DNA from: Pipra filicauda
Taxonomy: Eukaryota; Chordata; Aves; Passeriformes; Pipridae
DNA: 64,000 nt
Assembly: GCF_003945595.2 (NCBI RefSeq)
Contig: NW_024104998.1
Span: 186,001-250,000 of the forward strand
Direction of reading: 5' to 3'
Below the pieces are notes generated by a model, which worked only from the letters and a program-made list of their open reading frames with translations, ran no database searches and had not been told where the DNA came from. Made by a program: the position numbers and the translations under genes. Below, one piece after another: positions 23,401 to 36,738 of the stretch (positions within the stretch are counted from its first letter, which is position 1; the number at the start of each line of letters is the position of its first letter).

Positions 23401-25326
23401 TAGTACCTTAATGTTTGTCCCTAATTATGAATTGCCATATATTGCTAAATATTTTAAACATTGAGAAAGAAACCCAAAAAGATGCTTTTAAATATTTCTT
23501 GAGAGTTAGGCAAGTATTTAGCATTCAAGGGCTAAATTAAGTGATTTGACTTACCTTTTCCTATGATATGAATCAGCATAGCCCTGTTTTCTTCAACGGT
23601 GCTACAATGTTTTGATAACCCAATTCTTTGGGTTCTTATTACTTACTATAAAGTGGCCAGGTTGTGTGATATTTTGGTTAATATTCTACAGGAACTGGTC
23701 AATGACACTGGCACTTTTTAGGCTTATATTTTCCCTCTCTAGCCCTTGAAGAACTGTTAATGATGCTGTATGATTTTAAGATTATAGCTTTTGGTACTAA
23801 AAATGTATCCAATGAATCTAAGATTGTGCTTTTGTTAATACAAATATAAAATCAATCCAAATTAAGACTTTTTGCGTAGATCAATTACACTTTGCTTATA
23901 AATCATTTACTACTGTGGAAGCAATTAGAATACTTTGAGCAAAGATGAATGAAAAGTAGAAAAAAAAACCTTAAAAGGGACAATGAATGAAGGAATTCAT
24001 GGTTTGAAAAGATACACTAAAAAAACCCCAAACCCTAAGCAAATACAAAAACAGTATCTAGTTACTTAAGCATTATGTTAATTTAGACAGATTTTTTTTC
24101 CTTGGCTCTGGAAAATGAAAGTGAGATACAAAAAGTACGAGCCATGACTGACATGACTCACCACACACCAAATCTTTGCTGGCAGCAGTATGGCAGCTGG
24201 AATGTCCCTGGCCACGCATATCTTCCCTGCTATGGCATGCAGCAGCCTGCAGTGTTTTGTTTGCAAAACTGAGGTGTTAATCTGGGTTCCATGAAATTTC
24301 TTCATTGCAAACACTATCTCGAAGTGAAGGATGAGTCTGCTGACTAAACTGAGCAAGGTCTGTTGTTTGTAGAGAAGTTAAGATTATTTGGAGCATTGGG
24401 AGTTGGTCAGAAAGGATCTTGAGTCCAGTCAGCTGATTTTTTTCCTCAAAGTGCTCAGGAGTGGAGGAACACATGTGCTTCAGAAGGGGATACATAAAAA
24501 TGGGAAGATATGCTCCAAGCAGAGTGTCATTCTGTGTGTATGGTGTCGTGTGAAATGCACAAGGATGTCATCTTTAGTTTGAATTTCCTGATTTGGCTTT
24601 GGAAATGTCAGATCTGAAAGCAGTGACCTCTGTCTTTCTTGGGATATCAGTGTTGTTCTGCTCTCCAACTGCAGCAACATGAAGGAATAAGACACCTTGA
24701 GTTGCTGTTTTGTAGCATTTGGATTGCATGCTCCTGCTGCGTTTTAATCTGCCACAAAACAGCTGCAATGTAAAGCACTGCCCATTACACTTCACATTGT
24801 GATTTTGTATATGTACTAGGTAAAAGATTTTTGTAAAGAAAAAAAATTAAGTAGATTTTAGATGAATATATCTAGTGTCAAAAATCTGTTGAGATTGCAT
24901 TGAACTTTTGCCAGAAAGTCAGTAAAAATAGTCCTTACACAGACATTTAATTAATATTCTAAAAATAATTTTTGAACTTACATAGTATGTATTGTATCTT
25001 TAACTTTTTACAAGCAGCCATTCCTTTATGTAAGCATAAAATATGCCTATGTTTCTTATAACTCTATAGCCTTTTTGTCTCCAAATAAATTTATTAAATT
25101 CTATGCACAAAATCATACTGCAGCCTGCTATTTAGCCTATGGTGCCTTAGAGTTTCTACAAATATTTAACAAAATGTACATAATGTAAATACTGCCAGAA
25201 GATCACTAAGGCCAAATATTTTCTCTATTCACTTTTTACTGCACTTGCTTTCTATTGCTATGTAAGCCTCTTTTATTGAGCTTTGTAACAGCTATAGCAT
25301 TGTAGCCAATGTAAATGTTTACCTTC

Positions 25327-25332
25327 AATAAA
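25327..25332 (+). promoter_or_regulatory. Candidate distal polyadenylation signal AATAAA
   Basis: A canonical hexamer followed by a TTTGTTC and TGTGTTGGG-type downstream element within about 35 bases. It ends the repeat-free block that begins at the PARP8 stop. Assignment to PARP8 is inferred. Confidence 0.35.
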
Positions 25333-25345
25333 TCAGAATTTGTTC

Positions 25346-28300
25346 AACAAGCACTGTGTTGGGCATTTGGGCACTATTTTGAGAACCCTGTTTGAAGTTA
25401 AAACAGCCATCTAAGAGTTAAACTGCATCTGAAGCAGTTTCTTAACTTTGCTACTCTCAATGACATCTGAAAGTTATGGCATGCTTTTACACATTATTGT
25501 TGTGAATTTTTTTGCAGTGATCTTTTTAAAAACACTTAGACAAACAGTAAAACCAGCTCTCCTTGGTATGTTTATCTGAATGGGTTACACAACTGTTTTG
25601 AAACAGAGATACTGGAATTAAAGCAGTATTTTGCATGTACAGTATGCTATAAAATGCATAAGGATGTCTCAAGACGCATTTTATAATTGCTTTTAAAAAA
25701 TAAATCCTCTATTTTTCTGTAGAGCTGTTTTTGTAATGAAAACCCGGCAAATATATGACAAATCATGTCATACTTCAATGTGGCACTGTTTAAAGTATAA
25801 ATGCACATCTGCAACTCATAAAATATGCAGACATTTGTGGGACTGGTTATTAATTCAGTGAGTGTAGTGTTTTTTTCACTGTGAGCTCATTTTAATTATA
25901 TGGGTGGATATAACCTGTATCTTTTGAAAGTTTTACCTGTTGTTTGTTAAATTTATTATTTTGTTACTGCAGATTTTCAATTGAAAGAGTCAAAGTGGTA
26001 CTATTATTTTGACTGCTGTGAAGTGTATTATGCAAATGTGACTATCAGAGAAATGAAAAGATACATCATTGCTACCCTAAATAACTGATAATATGCCTTT
26101 GATTTAAGTTTACAGGCTGGAACTTGAATTCTCTAATGGAAGAGATATTCCAGATTTTGAGGATCTTAAATTTGGAAGAAACAGTGACTTCTAAACTCAA
26201 AACAAGAGCTGAATTGGAGGGGAAATCTCAGATCTTCAGGAGGGACAGGATTTATACCCACTATGGCTTAACTGTTACTTCATTTCCAAGTGGCTACAAT
26301 CACAAGTTCTCTCAATATGCACGAATAGTCTGTTTTCCCTTGAGAAAATATGTGGTATATTGTATTCGCCTGTTGAACAGTTCCATGTGGGACCCAAGAG
26401 ATTAGTAATCCAAACATTAATTGACAGCATTAAAAATTTATTGCAATGGACAAGGGCTACTTTCAAACACACACATGGCATTTTTGACAGGAGGAAGAGC
26501 AGAAAATCTGCTAAGAAAACATGGCCATTGCTAAAAGTATGTGCTGTATTCACTAAACCATGTTTGCACACTTGAACAACTTCTCTTTTTTGAAATTAGT
26601 GCGCAGTGCAGATTCAGCAAATAATTTTGCACAGGTCTCATGGCCTGGGCCCCCTCCAAGAGGGGTTTGTCCTCCTGAAATATTGGGAGGCAACTTAAAT
26701 AGAGCTGCATCAGATGAATGAAGCCAATAGTAGCTGAGGGCCACAACTTCGCTATGCCCTAGCTCTCAGCACAGTGCAAACACCTTAAGAGGAGAAAACT
26801 TAAGGAATGTAACAAAGGGCTACTTCAGGGCTCTATGCCTTGCAAAAGCCTAGTGTCGAAACAGGTGAAAAACAGGAACAGCACTTGGAAAAAAAATAGC
26901 ATTTTTATTAGAACACTTAATAGATCTCTCAGGTTAATTTTCTTGAATGTGAGAAATATTCATGTTTAAGGGAGAGAAGTGTGATTCAATACACAGAAAC
27001 TGAAGCCTCTGATCAGCACATAAGACCTTTTTGGTATCAGCATTGCATGTAGCAAACCCATGTGTGAGGCATCAACCTTTGGATTTCAGCCAGCTCCAGA
27101 AAGCTGCCATTTTGCAAAATACTGAAGCCGTGGGAATTACACTAGCAGCAGGAACAGTGACTGCTGCAGAAGCAAAAGCAGCACAAGTCTCCAGAGATCG
27201 TGTCTGGAAAAAATACAGGAACTCCTGGCTTAAGGTTTGCTCAACAAAAGCCAGAGCTTATCATCAGAAAAGCAATTCTAATTTGTGACTTTTAAAGAGA
27301 AAGTTTTCCATTGTTTGAGAGAAATGAGGAAAAAAAAAACCAAAACTTAGGTTTTTTTCAACCTGCTGTCCTGTAGCTGTGCAGCTCAGTCTAATAGTGT
27401 GCCTGGAGCAATGTCCTACTGTACTTGCATGTGGCAGGTTTACTTACAGCAGTAGTTAGCAACTTTCCAACGGATCTCAGGCAGAGTGAAGAATGGTTCA
27501 ATTAGCTGACAGTTCCTTGGAGTCTATCTGATATTTTGTATGTATATTCTGATGGAGTTTGTATGGGTAAAATATTCCAGAAAGGGAATAGGTAGCTGAT
27601 ACTTGCTGATTTTTGACTCTGATCAGACTATTCTTCTCATATGAGCTGTTGAACAAACAATTTTGCTGACTATTTAAGAAAAAAATCTTGATCCCTCCAT
27701 CTCTCCTGATCCCTCCATCTCTCCTAGAAAAATAGCTTGGAGTTCAGGGGTATTTCTGCTCACAACCATCTACAAGGTTAATTCAGTATGAAGAAATTCG
27801 AGGATGAGAAGAGTAAGAGCCTGAACTAATTTGAATATATATATAAATATAAACATGTAAATATTTGCTTCTAAGTATAGAAGTGTAAGTTAAAACAGTT
27901 CTTTTGGCTCAAAACTAATGATAAGGTTATCACAGTTTACAACACTTTTGACAAATGCCGTGTGTTACAAACAGTTTTTGACTGCCCTAATGTGGTACCT
28001 TTTGGTAGATCTAACTTGCTGGCTTTTTATCAGTGACATGTTTTGCTAGAGGCTTTTGAAATTTTGCCTGTGGGCAATTTCAAGGATCCAGTAACACTTC
28101 TTCTGTATGTTATCATGTAGCTGGCATGTTGTGCTTCATGCAATATTCCATCTGTGTGAAATTGTATTATTCTGCTGTTTGGCTTTTTCTTATCCCATGC
28201 AAACTTTGATTTCATGTTTGCCATGCTAATTAATAGGACATGAATATCAAAAATATCAGAATCTTTTACTATCAATCTTTCTTCATATTCCTTCAGATAC

Positions 28301-29535
28301 TGTATGCTTTTGAACTTTACATCTTTTTTTTTTCAGCTGCAATTCTTGACAATTACCAATAGCATTCAGTCCATTTTACACCCTGGTTGCAAAGATCTTT
28401 AAGTGGTTGCTAAACTGCTTGATAAACCTGAGAGGTGACAGTTCTCTCTCTCTGAGAGTTGGTTTATCTTTTTTTTCCTTTTAAAGTCTCCAGTAGTCTC
28501 TTCCCCTACCAAAAAATTATATAAAAGATAGAGGATGTGTTGATGTTTGTTATGTTGTTCAATGACTTCATATTCTGTATAGCTATGCTAATGTGACCTG
28601 AATTTCTGGTCCATTGCAGTTCTTTTTCCTGTCACTCTTTTGCTCACAAAGCTAGCCTTTAGAAAAGCATCAGATATAAGCATTAAGACACAATATTGAG
28701 TATATTTCAGGTAGTATATTTCAGTTAAAATGCAAAAATATGTGGCCACAAATAGTAAAAAAAGTATTGAAATTACAGTTCTTCAATATGAAAAGCATGT
28801 GTACAATTAACTTATACGTGAGAACAAGAATGTGTGACCAGAAAGATATGCCAAGAAGGATGCTGTTATAAGTTAAAGAGTTTTATGAACACAATTTTCT
28901 CTCGTATTTTTCTTTCATCTAAGAAAAATTGGCAGTGTAAGTCTAAAATACTCATCCCTACCTGTAGTTCTAACTCTGACTTTAAATAGGGTTCAGGTTG
29001 GATTGCTGGTCTTTCCTTCACAGTTTCTTCTTTTCCTATGTTTTTATTGTGAGGAAAACTTAATGGGGTCTTAGTTCCTTGAAAGAATGTTATTGATCTT
29101 GTAGACTAATCTGCTAGAACAATTTCTATGTATTGGCTGAAGTGGGCTTTTTCATCAATTGGCTACCATATATATTTGCTTCCTTTCCATGGAGATTGTT
29201 TATATTTGTAAACCTCAATTCTATTTACTTGAACCAAAGTTTTCTGTAGAGGATTGAAAGATTTGATGGTGTATATGTGTGAGGTTTATTATGATAATTT
29301 TTAACTTCTTTCTTTGTAAGTGGAGTTTCAGTGGCCTGGACAGCAGATGCTTTGGTGTAGTGCAACAATTTAGGAATTGGTCCCAGTGAGGACTGATTTT
29401 CATTTTTGATTTTGAAAAAGACCCAAAACTACAATAAAGATGTGGTTCATGGTCCATGGTGACTGAAAATTTTGTAGGGATTTATGTAGGTTAAAATTGT
29501 GCAAGTTTTGTGAGATGAACAGTTGCCTCTTGTGC
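25346..29535. other. Intergenic DNA, no gene recognised
   Basis: AT-rich and mostly unique in appearance. It includes a tandem 18-base duplication at 27690-27725. Open frames are short and unrelated to known families. No CR1 or LTR was recognised here. Confidence 0.5.
27690..27725. repeat. Tandem duplication of an 18-base unit
   Basis: GATCCCTCCATCTCTCCT occurs twice back to back with no mismatch, probably replication slippage. Confidence 0.85.
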
Positions 29536-29540
29536 CCAGC

Positions 29541-30783
29541 TGTAGTGGTTTGAACCTTGTTTTCCCCAGAAGCTAAGAGAAGTGGTAGACCCCAAGGGGT
29601 GGAAACCCCTGGAAGTTTTGAAGTTCTGCCCAATGGGCGCTCCTGCAGAAATGTAAACATACCACAACCAGACCGGAAAAGAAGAGTTGTAGTTTGGTTG
29701 TTGAGGAGAGGTGGCCATGTTGTAGAGCCACGAGGAAGGGGCTCTGAGCCCCTTGGGGCCTCTGGCCCCCTCCCAGCCCCTGGCTGGGGGGCTGCAGGGA
29801 CCTGGAACAGCATAAAGCTGGGCTAGGTGCCTGTAGTTATGCCGGGAGATGTTTTCTCCATGGGCGCAGAGCAGCAGCCGACACTGACCAGAGAAACGGT
29901 GGCAGAGAGCCAGAGATAAGGACCTGAACTGGAGGAGGAGCAGAAGCAACATGCAGCACCAGAGAAAGGACTCCTGGAAGGAGAGCCGAGAAAAAAGAGA
30001 GCCAGCAGCAGAGAGACAGAGTTTGGGGTAAGACTGTACCACACTCCCCCAAAACTCCCTTGAGACCCCTCTTGGAGAAGAGGGACATGGACTCCTATTT
30101 TGGAGAGCAGTTTTGGACATGCAGCACCGGAGAGAGAGGAGCTGAGAAGCTCAGAGCGTCCCGGAGCTGGACCGGGACGGCCAGATGGAATGCGGGGGGA
30201 GTTGACCTTGGCTCCCCCCCCTCGCACTGCTGCCACGGTGGCAGCCTGAGAGACAGGGCACAGAGGCCCTGCAAGAGATACCAGACCGTCACGAAGACCC
30301 CCCTGTGTCTTCGTGATATGACGTGGTGATACGACCTTGTCTGGGGTTACGAAGACCACGGAAGACCCCTCGGTTGTGAGGCGATGGGGCCGAGGGAGAG
30401 GCTTGGATACCTCCCTCGTGGAGTGCTGGCAGAAAGCCAGCTATCAGCTGCTGCATGCATGAGAAGAAGAAACCTGCTGCCTTAGAAGATGCTGCTGTTC
30501 AGAGACTGGAAGGGATCTGTCCCTCTTTCCCTCCTGGACTTTTATTTGGAGGAGAGAAGAGATCTGATCCACTGTAAATACTATATATCATGGTAGAGAT
30601 AGTTGTGATCATGTGTATAATGTGATATGGTATTTATTTGTACAGTCATTGTAATATATTCCCTTTTCCCCACTTTGAGTCTGGTGTGTTTTGTCTGGAA
30701 AAACCCATCTCACATTAGGTTGAGATGTGGGAGGGGGAATGGAGCTAGGGAATTGGATTTTGGGACTATCTCACACCTTGACA
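29541..30783 (+). mobile_element. Solo LTR of an endogenous retrovirus (1243 bp)
   Basis: It starts TGTAGTGGTTTGAACC and ends TCTCACACCTTGACA, giving TG...CA ends. It is flanked by CCAGC at 29536-29540 and 30784-30788, a perfect 5-bp target duplication that points to an ERVL-like or ERV1-like integrase. The body is GC-rich against AT-rich surroundings, with a GCATAAAGC TATA-like box near 29812 and a CCCCACTTTGAGTCTG motif near the 3' end that is shared with the LTR at 41991. No internal viral genes remain. Long minus-strand open frames inside reflect composition, not genes. Confidence 0.85.
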
Positions 30784-30788
30784 CCAGC

Positions 30789-32454
30789 AATGTTCTCGAG
30801 CATGTTCATTTTGCTTGTGTTGGTGCAGCCATCCTGGTCAGACTTGGATGGTTGGTTTGTCTAGAGCAAGATATTTGCTCTGTAGTGACAAAGGTATTCC
30901 TTGGTGGAAGATTACATTTCTTAAAGTAGTGCTGTTCTTTCTTTTCTTTGTACAGTTTCCTATGGCAAAAGCAAATGCAAAGTGGATGAAGGATACTATT
31001 ATTTTGATTTGTAGCATTATTCCTACATCATGAGTAAGTATAAGTGATTCCACAGCATTTAAGTCAGGCCTGTACATAGACTTCAGTATCCATAATAATT
31101 AACTTTGGTTTTCTCTGACTATACATTGATATATACGCATGCGTATGTACTTTTAATTGTGCAATTTTGATTGCCAGCTAGGTGTTTAAATAGAGTAAAG
31201 TGGGGACCACTGTTTTGTATACACAGAGATTGTCTAAACTTGCAAAGAAAGCTGAGCAAGTAGAGCTCAGTCATGAAGAACAATTTATTCCAGTGCTCTG
31301 CTAAGCAGAGACTACTGAATCCTGTGGGTGGTTTTATAAAAAAATGTGAGCAAACATCTACTGAAAAGTTAAGTCTCTGTGATCAGAAGAGATTCAGAAC
31401 CAAGCTTCTTGAGGTGCAAGGCTTGTTTTTACATATTCCATCCCTCCAGCCCCAAAACAAGGATTTGATTAAATACTTGTACTTTTTTTTCTCCTCGTCC
31501 CCCTCTCCCACCAGAAACTTTCTCTGGGCAAATAACTATATCCAAAAACTTTTTTAACTGTAAAAACCATTGCCAGTTAATCACAGCTATGTCAGTTTAA
31601 GGATGTGATTTCCACAACTTAGTCCCTTAGATTTATGGTGCTCTCTATGATTTTTATTTTTCCCCCACATTATGAATGCCTCATTTCTCTTGAGGGTCAT
31701 AAAAACTTGAAAGGTATAGTAGCAAAATACAATGCAGACTTCCTTGCACCCTCTTGCTGGTCTGCATAAAACCTGAATTGAGGTACTCATTTCCTGCAGT
31801 GATTAGTCAACATAATGTGATCACTTGATGAAAATCATGCTATAGTAGTTAGATATTTTGGAGAGGAATGTTGGGGTTGAGTTTTTCTGTTTCACAGCGC
31901 TCTTTCAGCAGCAAGTGAAATCTTTCCTTTCCTGGTTTGAGCTCATCTCTGTATCTTTAATTTTTATTTGCTTTCTTTAGGTCAGGATGTTGGGTCAACC
32001 ACCTAAGGGCTGCTTAACCGAGGAACCAATTTTACTTACAAAATTCTTCCTGCAGTGTCCATACTGGACCAAACTGCAGGTATGAGAAAGCCTTGGCAAG
32101 AACTGCCTTTCCAAGATGTTTTTTAGTGGGGAGGGTTTGCTTTCTGCAGGGAGCACCAGGCAGGATGCCTGAAAATTTGGCCACTCCTGCAGATTCCTTC
32201 TGAGCTGAATGCTATCTACAGTCACACCTGAGCCAGGGGGCCTTTCACCTTCTCCATCTTGCTGCATTTCAGTTGTCTCCTGGAGGTTCAAACTGAGCTA
32301 TTTTTTTTTAATTCAAGTCCAGCAGCTCCAAAGGCTTACTTACAGTAGAACATGCATTCTTGCTCAACAAAACACTTAGTTCTGTGCTCAAATTTGCATA
32401 AAAGTTATTTTTCCAATGCTGTCTTGGAACTATGCTCTGTTGTTGCCACAAAAA
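30789..32454. other. Intergenic DNA
   Basis: No gene or family repeat recognised. It includes a 14-bp palindrome in a 22-base alternating purine-pyrimidine tract (31129-31150). Confidence 0.5.
31129..31150. repeat. Alternating purine-pyrimidine tract with 14-bp palindrome
   Basis: The palindrome ATACGCATGCGTAT at 31133-31146 sits within 22 strictly alternating bases, a composition prone to left-handed or cruciform structure. Confidence 0.55.
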
Positions 32455-32881
32455 GTACCAGAGGGCTGGAGGACCTCTCCAATGAGGACAGGCTGAGAGG
32501 GCTGCGGCTGTTCAGCCTCGAGAAGAGAAGGGTCGAGGGAGGTATTATTGCAGACTTCCAGTACCTATAGGGGGCTTATAAGGAAGAGAGGGAAAAGCTT
32601 TTTAGCAGGGCCTGTTGTGACAGGACAAGGGATAATGGTTTTAAAATAAAAGAGGGTCAATTCAGACTAGATATAAAGAAGAGATTGTTTACAATGAGGA
32701 TGTTGAAGTGCTGAAACAGGATGCCCAAAGAGGTGAGGGGTGTCCCATCCCTGGAAATATTCAAGGCCAGATGGAGGTCTGAACAACCTGATCTAGTTGA
32801 AGCTGTCCTGGCTGATTACATTGGGGATTGCAGATGACGTTTACAGATCCCTTCCAATGCAAACCATATTATGATTCTATG
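32455..32881 (+). mobile_element. CR1 3' end fragment (about 430 bp)
   Basis: The sense strand has the RT C-terminal region ([20 protein letters not shown]) and then the 3' UTR, ending TCCCTTCCAATGC and ATTATGATTCTATGG. Several stops follow the coding part. 5' truncated. Confidence 0.85.
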
Positions 32882-35359
32882 GAGAACATCTACCAGACAT
32901 GATCACCTTGCTATTCCCTGGGCCAATCTGTGTGGGCTGGAAAACCATCCTCTCTTTTCTCAGTACTGCCTAGACAGTACTGCTTCTTTCTCTTCTTATG
33001 TACACTTACAGGAGTTTCATATGAAAAGTGGACATGGCACTGGGGCACAGACCCTTGTCAGCATCAGAAGACCTGACTTTTCTACCAGCTGAGTTTGCCA
33101 CATTACTAAAGAGGTCACCAAACACATGCTTTTGTTCAAATTATTCTTCTCCTGTGTAAAAGACAACAGCTGGTAGAAAAATAAACAAAATGTGTAAACT
33201 CCCTGCTGGACTTAGGAAATAATACTTTTGAGATCTAACACTAGTATTGCAGTATCAGAAATATAACAGCCTGTGCTTTCAAACAGTTGTCAAACTCTCC
33301 ACTCACTTCAGCATAATCAGATTTGGATTCTCATCAATGCTTTGTGAAATGAATGCACTATACCCTTTTCTCCATAGTGCTGTGAAATATGGGTATGCAT
33401 GCTAAACTCAAGTCAGAGCCTGTCTTCTGCACAGTAGTCCTGAGATCAGCCTCAAAACTACAGGCATGCATACAGTGTGTCATCCCTAAGGGGAAATAGT
33501 GCTAAGGATCTGTGCTTGTGAGGGTAAGAAGTTCTGGACAGGAAAGACAAAGCCTTGTGTCAAAGATGCAGGAGCAGATGGTAGTGATTTGTCCTGAGTA
33601 GGATGTAGGGTTTGTGTTCTTTCCTCTGTTCCAGAACCTCTTTTCTGTTAGCCTCCTTGTGGTGCAGGACAATGGTTCTCAACTCATAACCCATGGAAAA
33701 CCACAGCACATCAACATACAACTCTAAAAGCAGATGAGGACAGTGGCATAAAGCCACACACATAATATATGCCAAGAAGAACTCAAAGCACAGAGAGTGC
33801 AGCTTTTACAACATGCAAAGTGTTCTTCAGCTTGCAAAAGTAAAGCTAGCACAGTAAAAGCAAGTATTTTCTGGGTTATGTTGGTTTCAGGACAGAGAGG
33901 GGAAAGGTCTTCCTCAGCAATGCTGGCAGTACAGTCCCTGAGGAAAGCTGGCTCAAGCACAGTGCTGAGGACCCATCCGTTCAGTCCCTCACTGGGGACT
34001 CAGGACTGAAAGTTTCAGCCAACACCAGCTGTCAGTAGAAAAGTCCAAGAGAGAACGAGGCTAATCTGTGAAAGATAAAACTATGATTTTGTAGAACAAG
34101 ACCTGCAGAAAAGTGAGTATGGGGGCAATGTGTTTTCTACCAGCAATACCAGTAAATGAGTGGGTTCTGGGTAGCGTTTGGGATGTGGAGAAATGTGTGT
34201 GCAATGTTATGTTCCCACTTGTTTTCCGCATATATGATGGTGCTATCTTCATTGTTACTCCTTTCTCATAGAACTAATTCAAATGAATCATTCTCATAAG
34301 ACTTTCTTTAGCCCTGTATCTAAACTTTGTAAATATCCCAAATTGAGAATAAACCTGGCTGCTGGAAATTTTATAGAAAACTGGGCTATCAAGGCATTTC
34401 CCAAAAACAGAGTAAGAGACAAGTCATGTCAAAAAAAGGGTGATTCATCAGTGTGTATCCCCTGCCACCTAGTCTGTTCTGCCCTGTGGAGCAGATATGA
34501 AATATAATTACCTCAGTCTAAGGAAGGAAATCACAGATAGGAATTTTCAACTAGTTATAAACTCTAGTAATAAGCTCTTTTCTAAAAGCCAATGCCATCT
34601 TTGTCAGTCATCAATAAAGAAAATTAGATGTGCTCCATTTTCCTAAGAGAATAGACATAATACACCTACTTTCTGTGCTCTATCTTATAGAAAAATTTGT
34701 CTGCAGCTGCCCAGCAGGTATCTAATCTCTGAAGAAGTACCATCTAGTTCATGTTTTCTGACTTTTTGTTCTGAATAGAGATTTATGGTGTCTTTTTACT
34801 GGGTACATCTGCCTCTACACATTATACATAGTCACTCTTGTTTGACTATTAAGATCCAGCTATCATAGTCATCTTCATGCTTTCTAATTCCAGTTTTTCC
34901 AGGTAGACTTTGTTAGATTTCTGAACTTTTATGGGACATGAATATTAGTCAACGGAGAGGGGAATAATGGTGGATCCTAAAGTCGAAGATCCAGTTTTTA
35001 AGTAATTTATTTCCTTCTCTCAGAATTGACTCATTTATACCTTTAAAAGCAACTCAGCAAAATGTTTGTTACTGTCATCTGAGTATTGTATTTTGCTTTC
35101 TTCCATAAAAAATGACATATTAAAAACATATTTTTAATTTTGATCTCTTCCATACTTCTAATGTTTTTTAACCCTGCAGGTAACACCAAAATTTAAAAAA
35201 GGCTGTCAAATGAATATTTCTAGGTGTTATTAGATATTTTTATCTAAGAGAAATGGTGAGATATGCAACTGTAATGTTTGTCTTCCAAATTTGTTGAGCT
35301 GCAGGAATAGATTTGATACTATTTCCTTTACCTAACACTTTTGGATTTGGGATTTTGGA
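32882..35359. other. Intergenic DNA, no gene recognised
   Basis: About 2.5 kb without a recognised repeat, exon or RNA gene. Confidence 0.5.
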
Positions 35360-35756
35360 CTCCCATTGACCTCCATGCACTGCAGGGGCACAGCTGCCTC
35401 ACCATGGTCTTCACTGCACAGGAATCTCTTCTCTGGCACCGGGAGCACCTCCTCCCTCTCCTTCTTCAAGGATGTTAGTGTCTGCAGGGTTGTTTCTCTC
35501 ACATATTTTCAGTCCACTCTGAGTGCATTTAATCTGCTCTATAACTTTTTTCTCCTTCTTAAATACTCATATTCACCTTCACAGAGGTGTTGCTACCATC
35601 TCTGATGGACTCAGTCTTGACCAGTGGCGGGTTCATCTTGGTGCCAGCTGGCACTGGCTCTGTTGGACATGGGGGAAGCTTCTGGCAGCTTCTCCCAGAA
35701 GCCACCCCTGCAGCTCTGCTGTCGCTACCAAAGCTTGGCTACACAAACCCAGTACA
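35360..35756 (-). mobile_element. LTR fragment (5' U3 part), same family as the LTR at 41991
   Basis: On the minus strand it begins TGTACTGGGTTTGTGTAGCC and shares segments with the LTR at 41991. These include GGGGTGGCTTCTG, AGAAGCTGC(C/T)AGAAGCTTC, AGCACCTCTGTGA-like and TATTTAAGAA sequences. It stops after about 400 bases, so the rest of the LTR is missing. Confidence 0.75.
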
Positions 35757-36738
35757 TCAATACATCTTCTTGACTGGAGGAGGATATAATATCTTATCTG
35801 TATGAATAGCTGAATATTTACTTTTTGTGTCTGTGAAACCTGCAGTTTAAAAACATGTAATGTTTCTACAGCTTCCTTCAGCACGAAACTTGAGAGAATT
35901 GATTCTCTTGGAATATGACATGGTTCATTTTCTGTATTTTTTTTGGTGTGATGATAAGAGTTGTCTTTTCACTGAGGTGTTATCTAGAGTAGGGCTGCAA
36001 AACAATACCAGTTAAAGTTCACAACGTGGCATATAACCAGGACATTTGTATTTGATATGGTTTACACTTTAGGAGCATGCTTATTTCACAAGATTTTTAT
36101 TTGATTTTACTTGGAAAGAACACTAGCAATGGTCTCTTAAAAATAAAGAAAATATGCTAGATATATATTAGCATGCCAGCAATTGTTAATTGACTACACA
36201 TTTGTATATATTAAATCCTGGCAAAGAAGAAAAAGGCTTTTGCCATGAAAAGACTGACCCTGATATCAGTATGAGAAGTACACAGAGATGCATTTAGCAA
36301 ATCTGTCTTGCCTAAATATACTACCATCTCACAACGTAACTAAAAAAATAATAATATACAAGACAGCCAATCCTAAGCACTCTCTGGATGGTCTCAGTCT
36401 CTATGTTTCCCCTGATTTACCCTTTTTTCTCTTTACAGATACATAGATGAAATGATATATATACAAATATATATTTGTCTGGAGCTATCGCAGAGACCAC
36501 ATACATCAGCATATTTCTGAGAACACTAATTTAGCCGAGTGCTCTAGATGGATTGGTGGTAATAAAACCAAAATATTTCCAAACATAATGACTGTGGTAT
36601 TTTAAATAGGTTGGTAAAATCCACAACATATATTTGTCTCTTGTTTCCCTTAATTAGAAATGCTTGCTGCCTCCTAGGATGCCTTTGTTGTGGCAGTGCT
36701 TTTATTGATTGTAATATCTTGTTCATTAATAAATATTT
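35757..36738. other. Intergenic DNA
   Basis: About 1 kb, AT-rich, nothing recognised. Confidence 0.5.

Larger units (their letters stand above)
20040..25345 (+). other. PARP8: PARP8 3' UTR (proximal part secure, distal extent inferred)
   Basis: Sequence after the stop is AT-rich with ATT-repeat runs near 20125 and 20249. AATAAA signals lie at 20299-20304 and 20492-20497, so a short UTR of about 0.3-0.5 kb is possible. A second cluster, AATAAA at 25084-25089 and 25327-25332, sits in a low-complexity, repeat-free stretch typical of a conserved UTR end. A long isoform of about 5.3 kb is therefore possible. No recognisable mobile element interrupts 20040-25345, which is unusual for this window. 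21700-22650 is less AT-rich and holds nothing I recognise. Confidence 0.4.

Noticed and set aside
29491..30359. Long minus-strand open frames of 209 and 178 codons
   Set aside because: They lie inside the solo LTR at 29541-30783, whose GC-rich composition lowers stop frequency. No protein family resemblance was seen.
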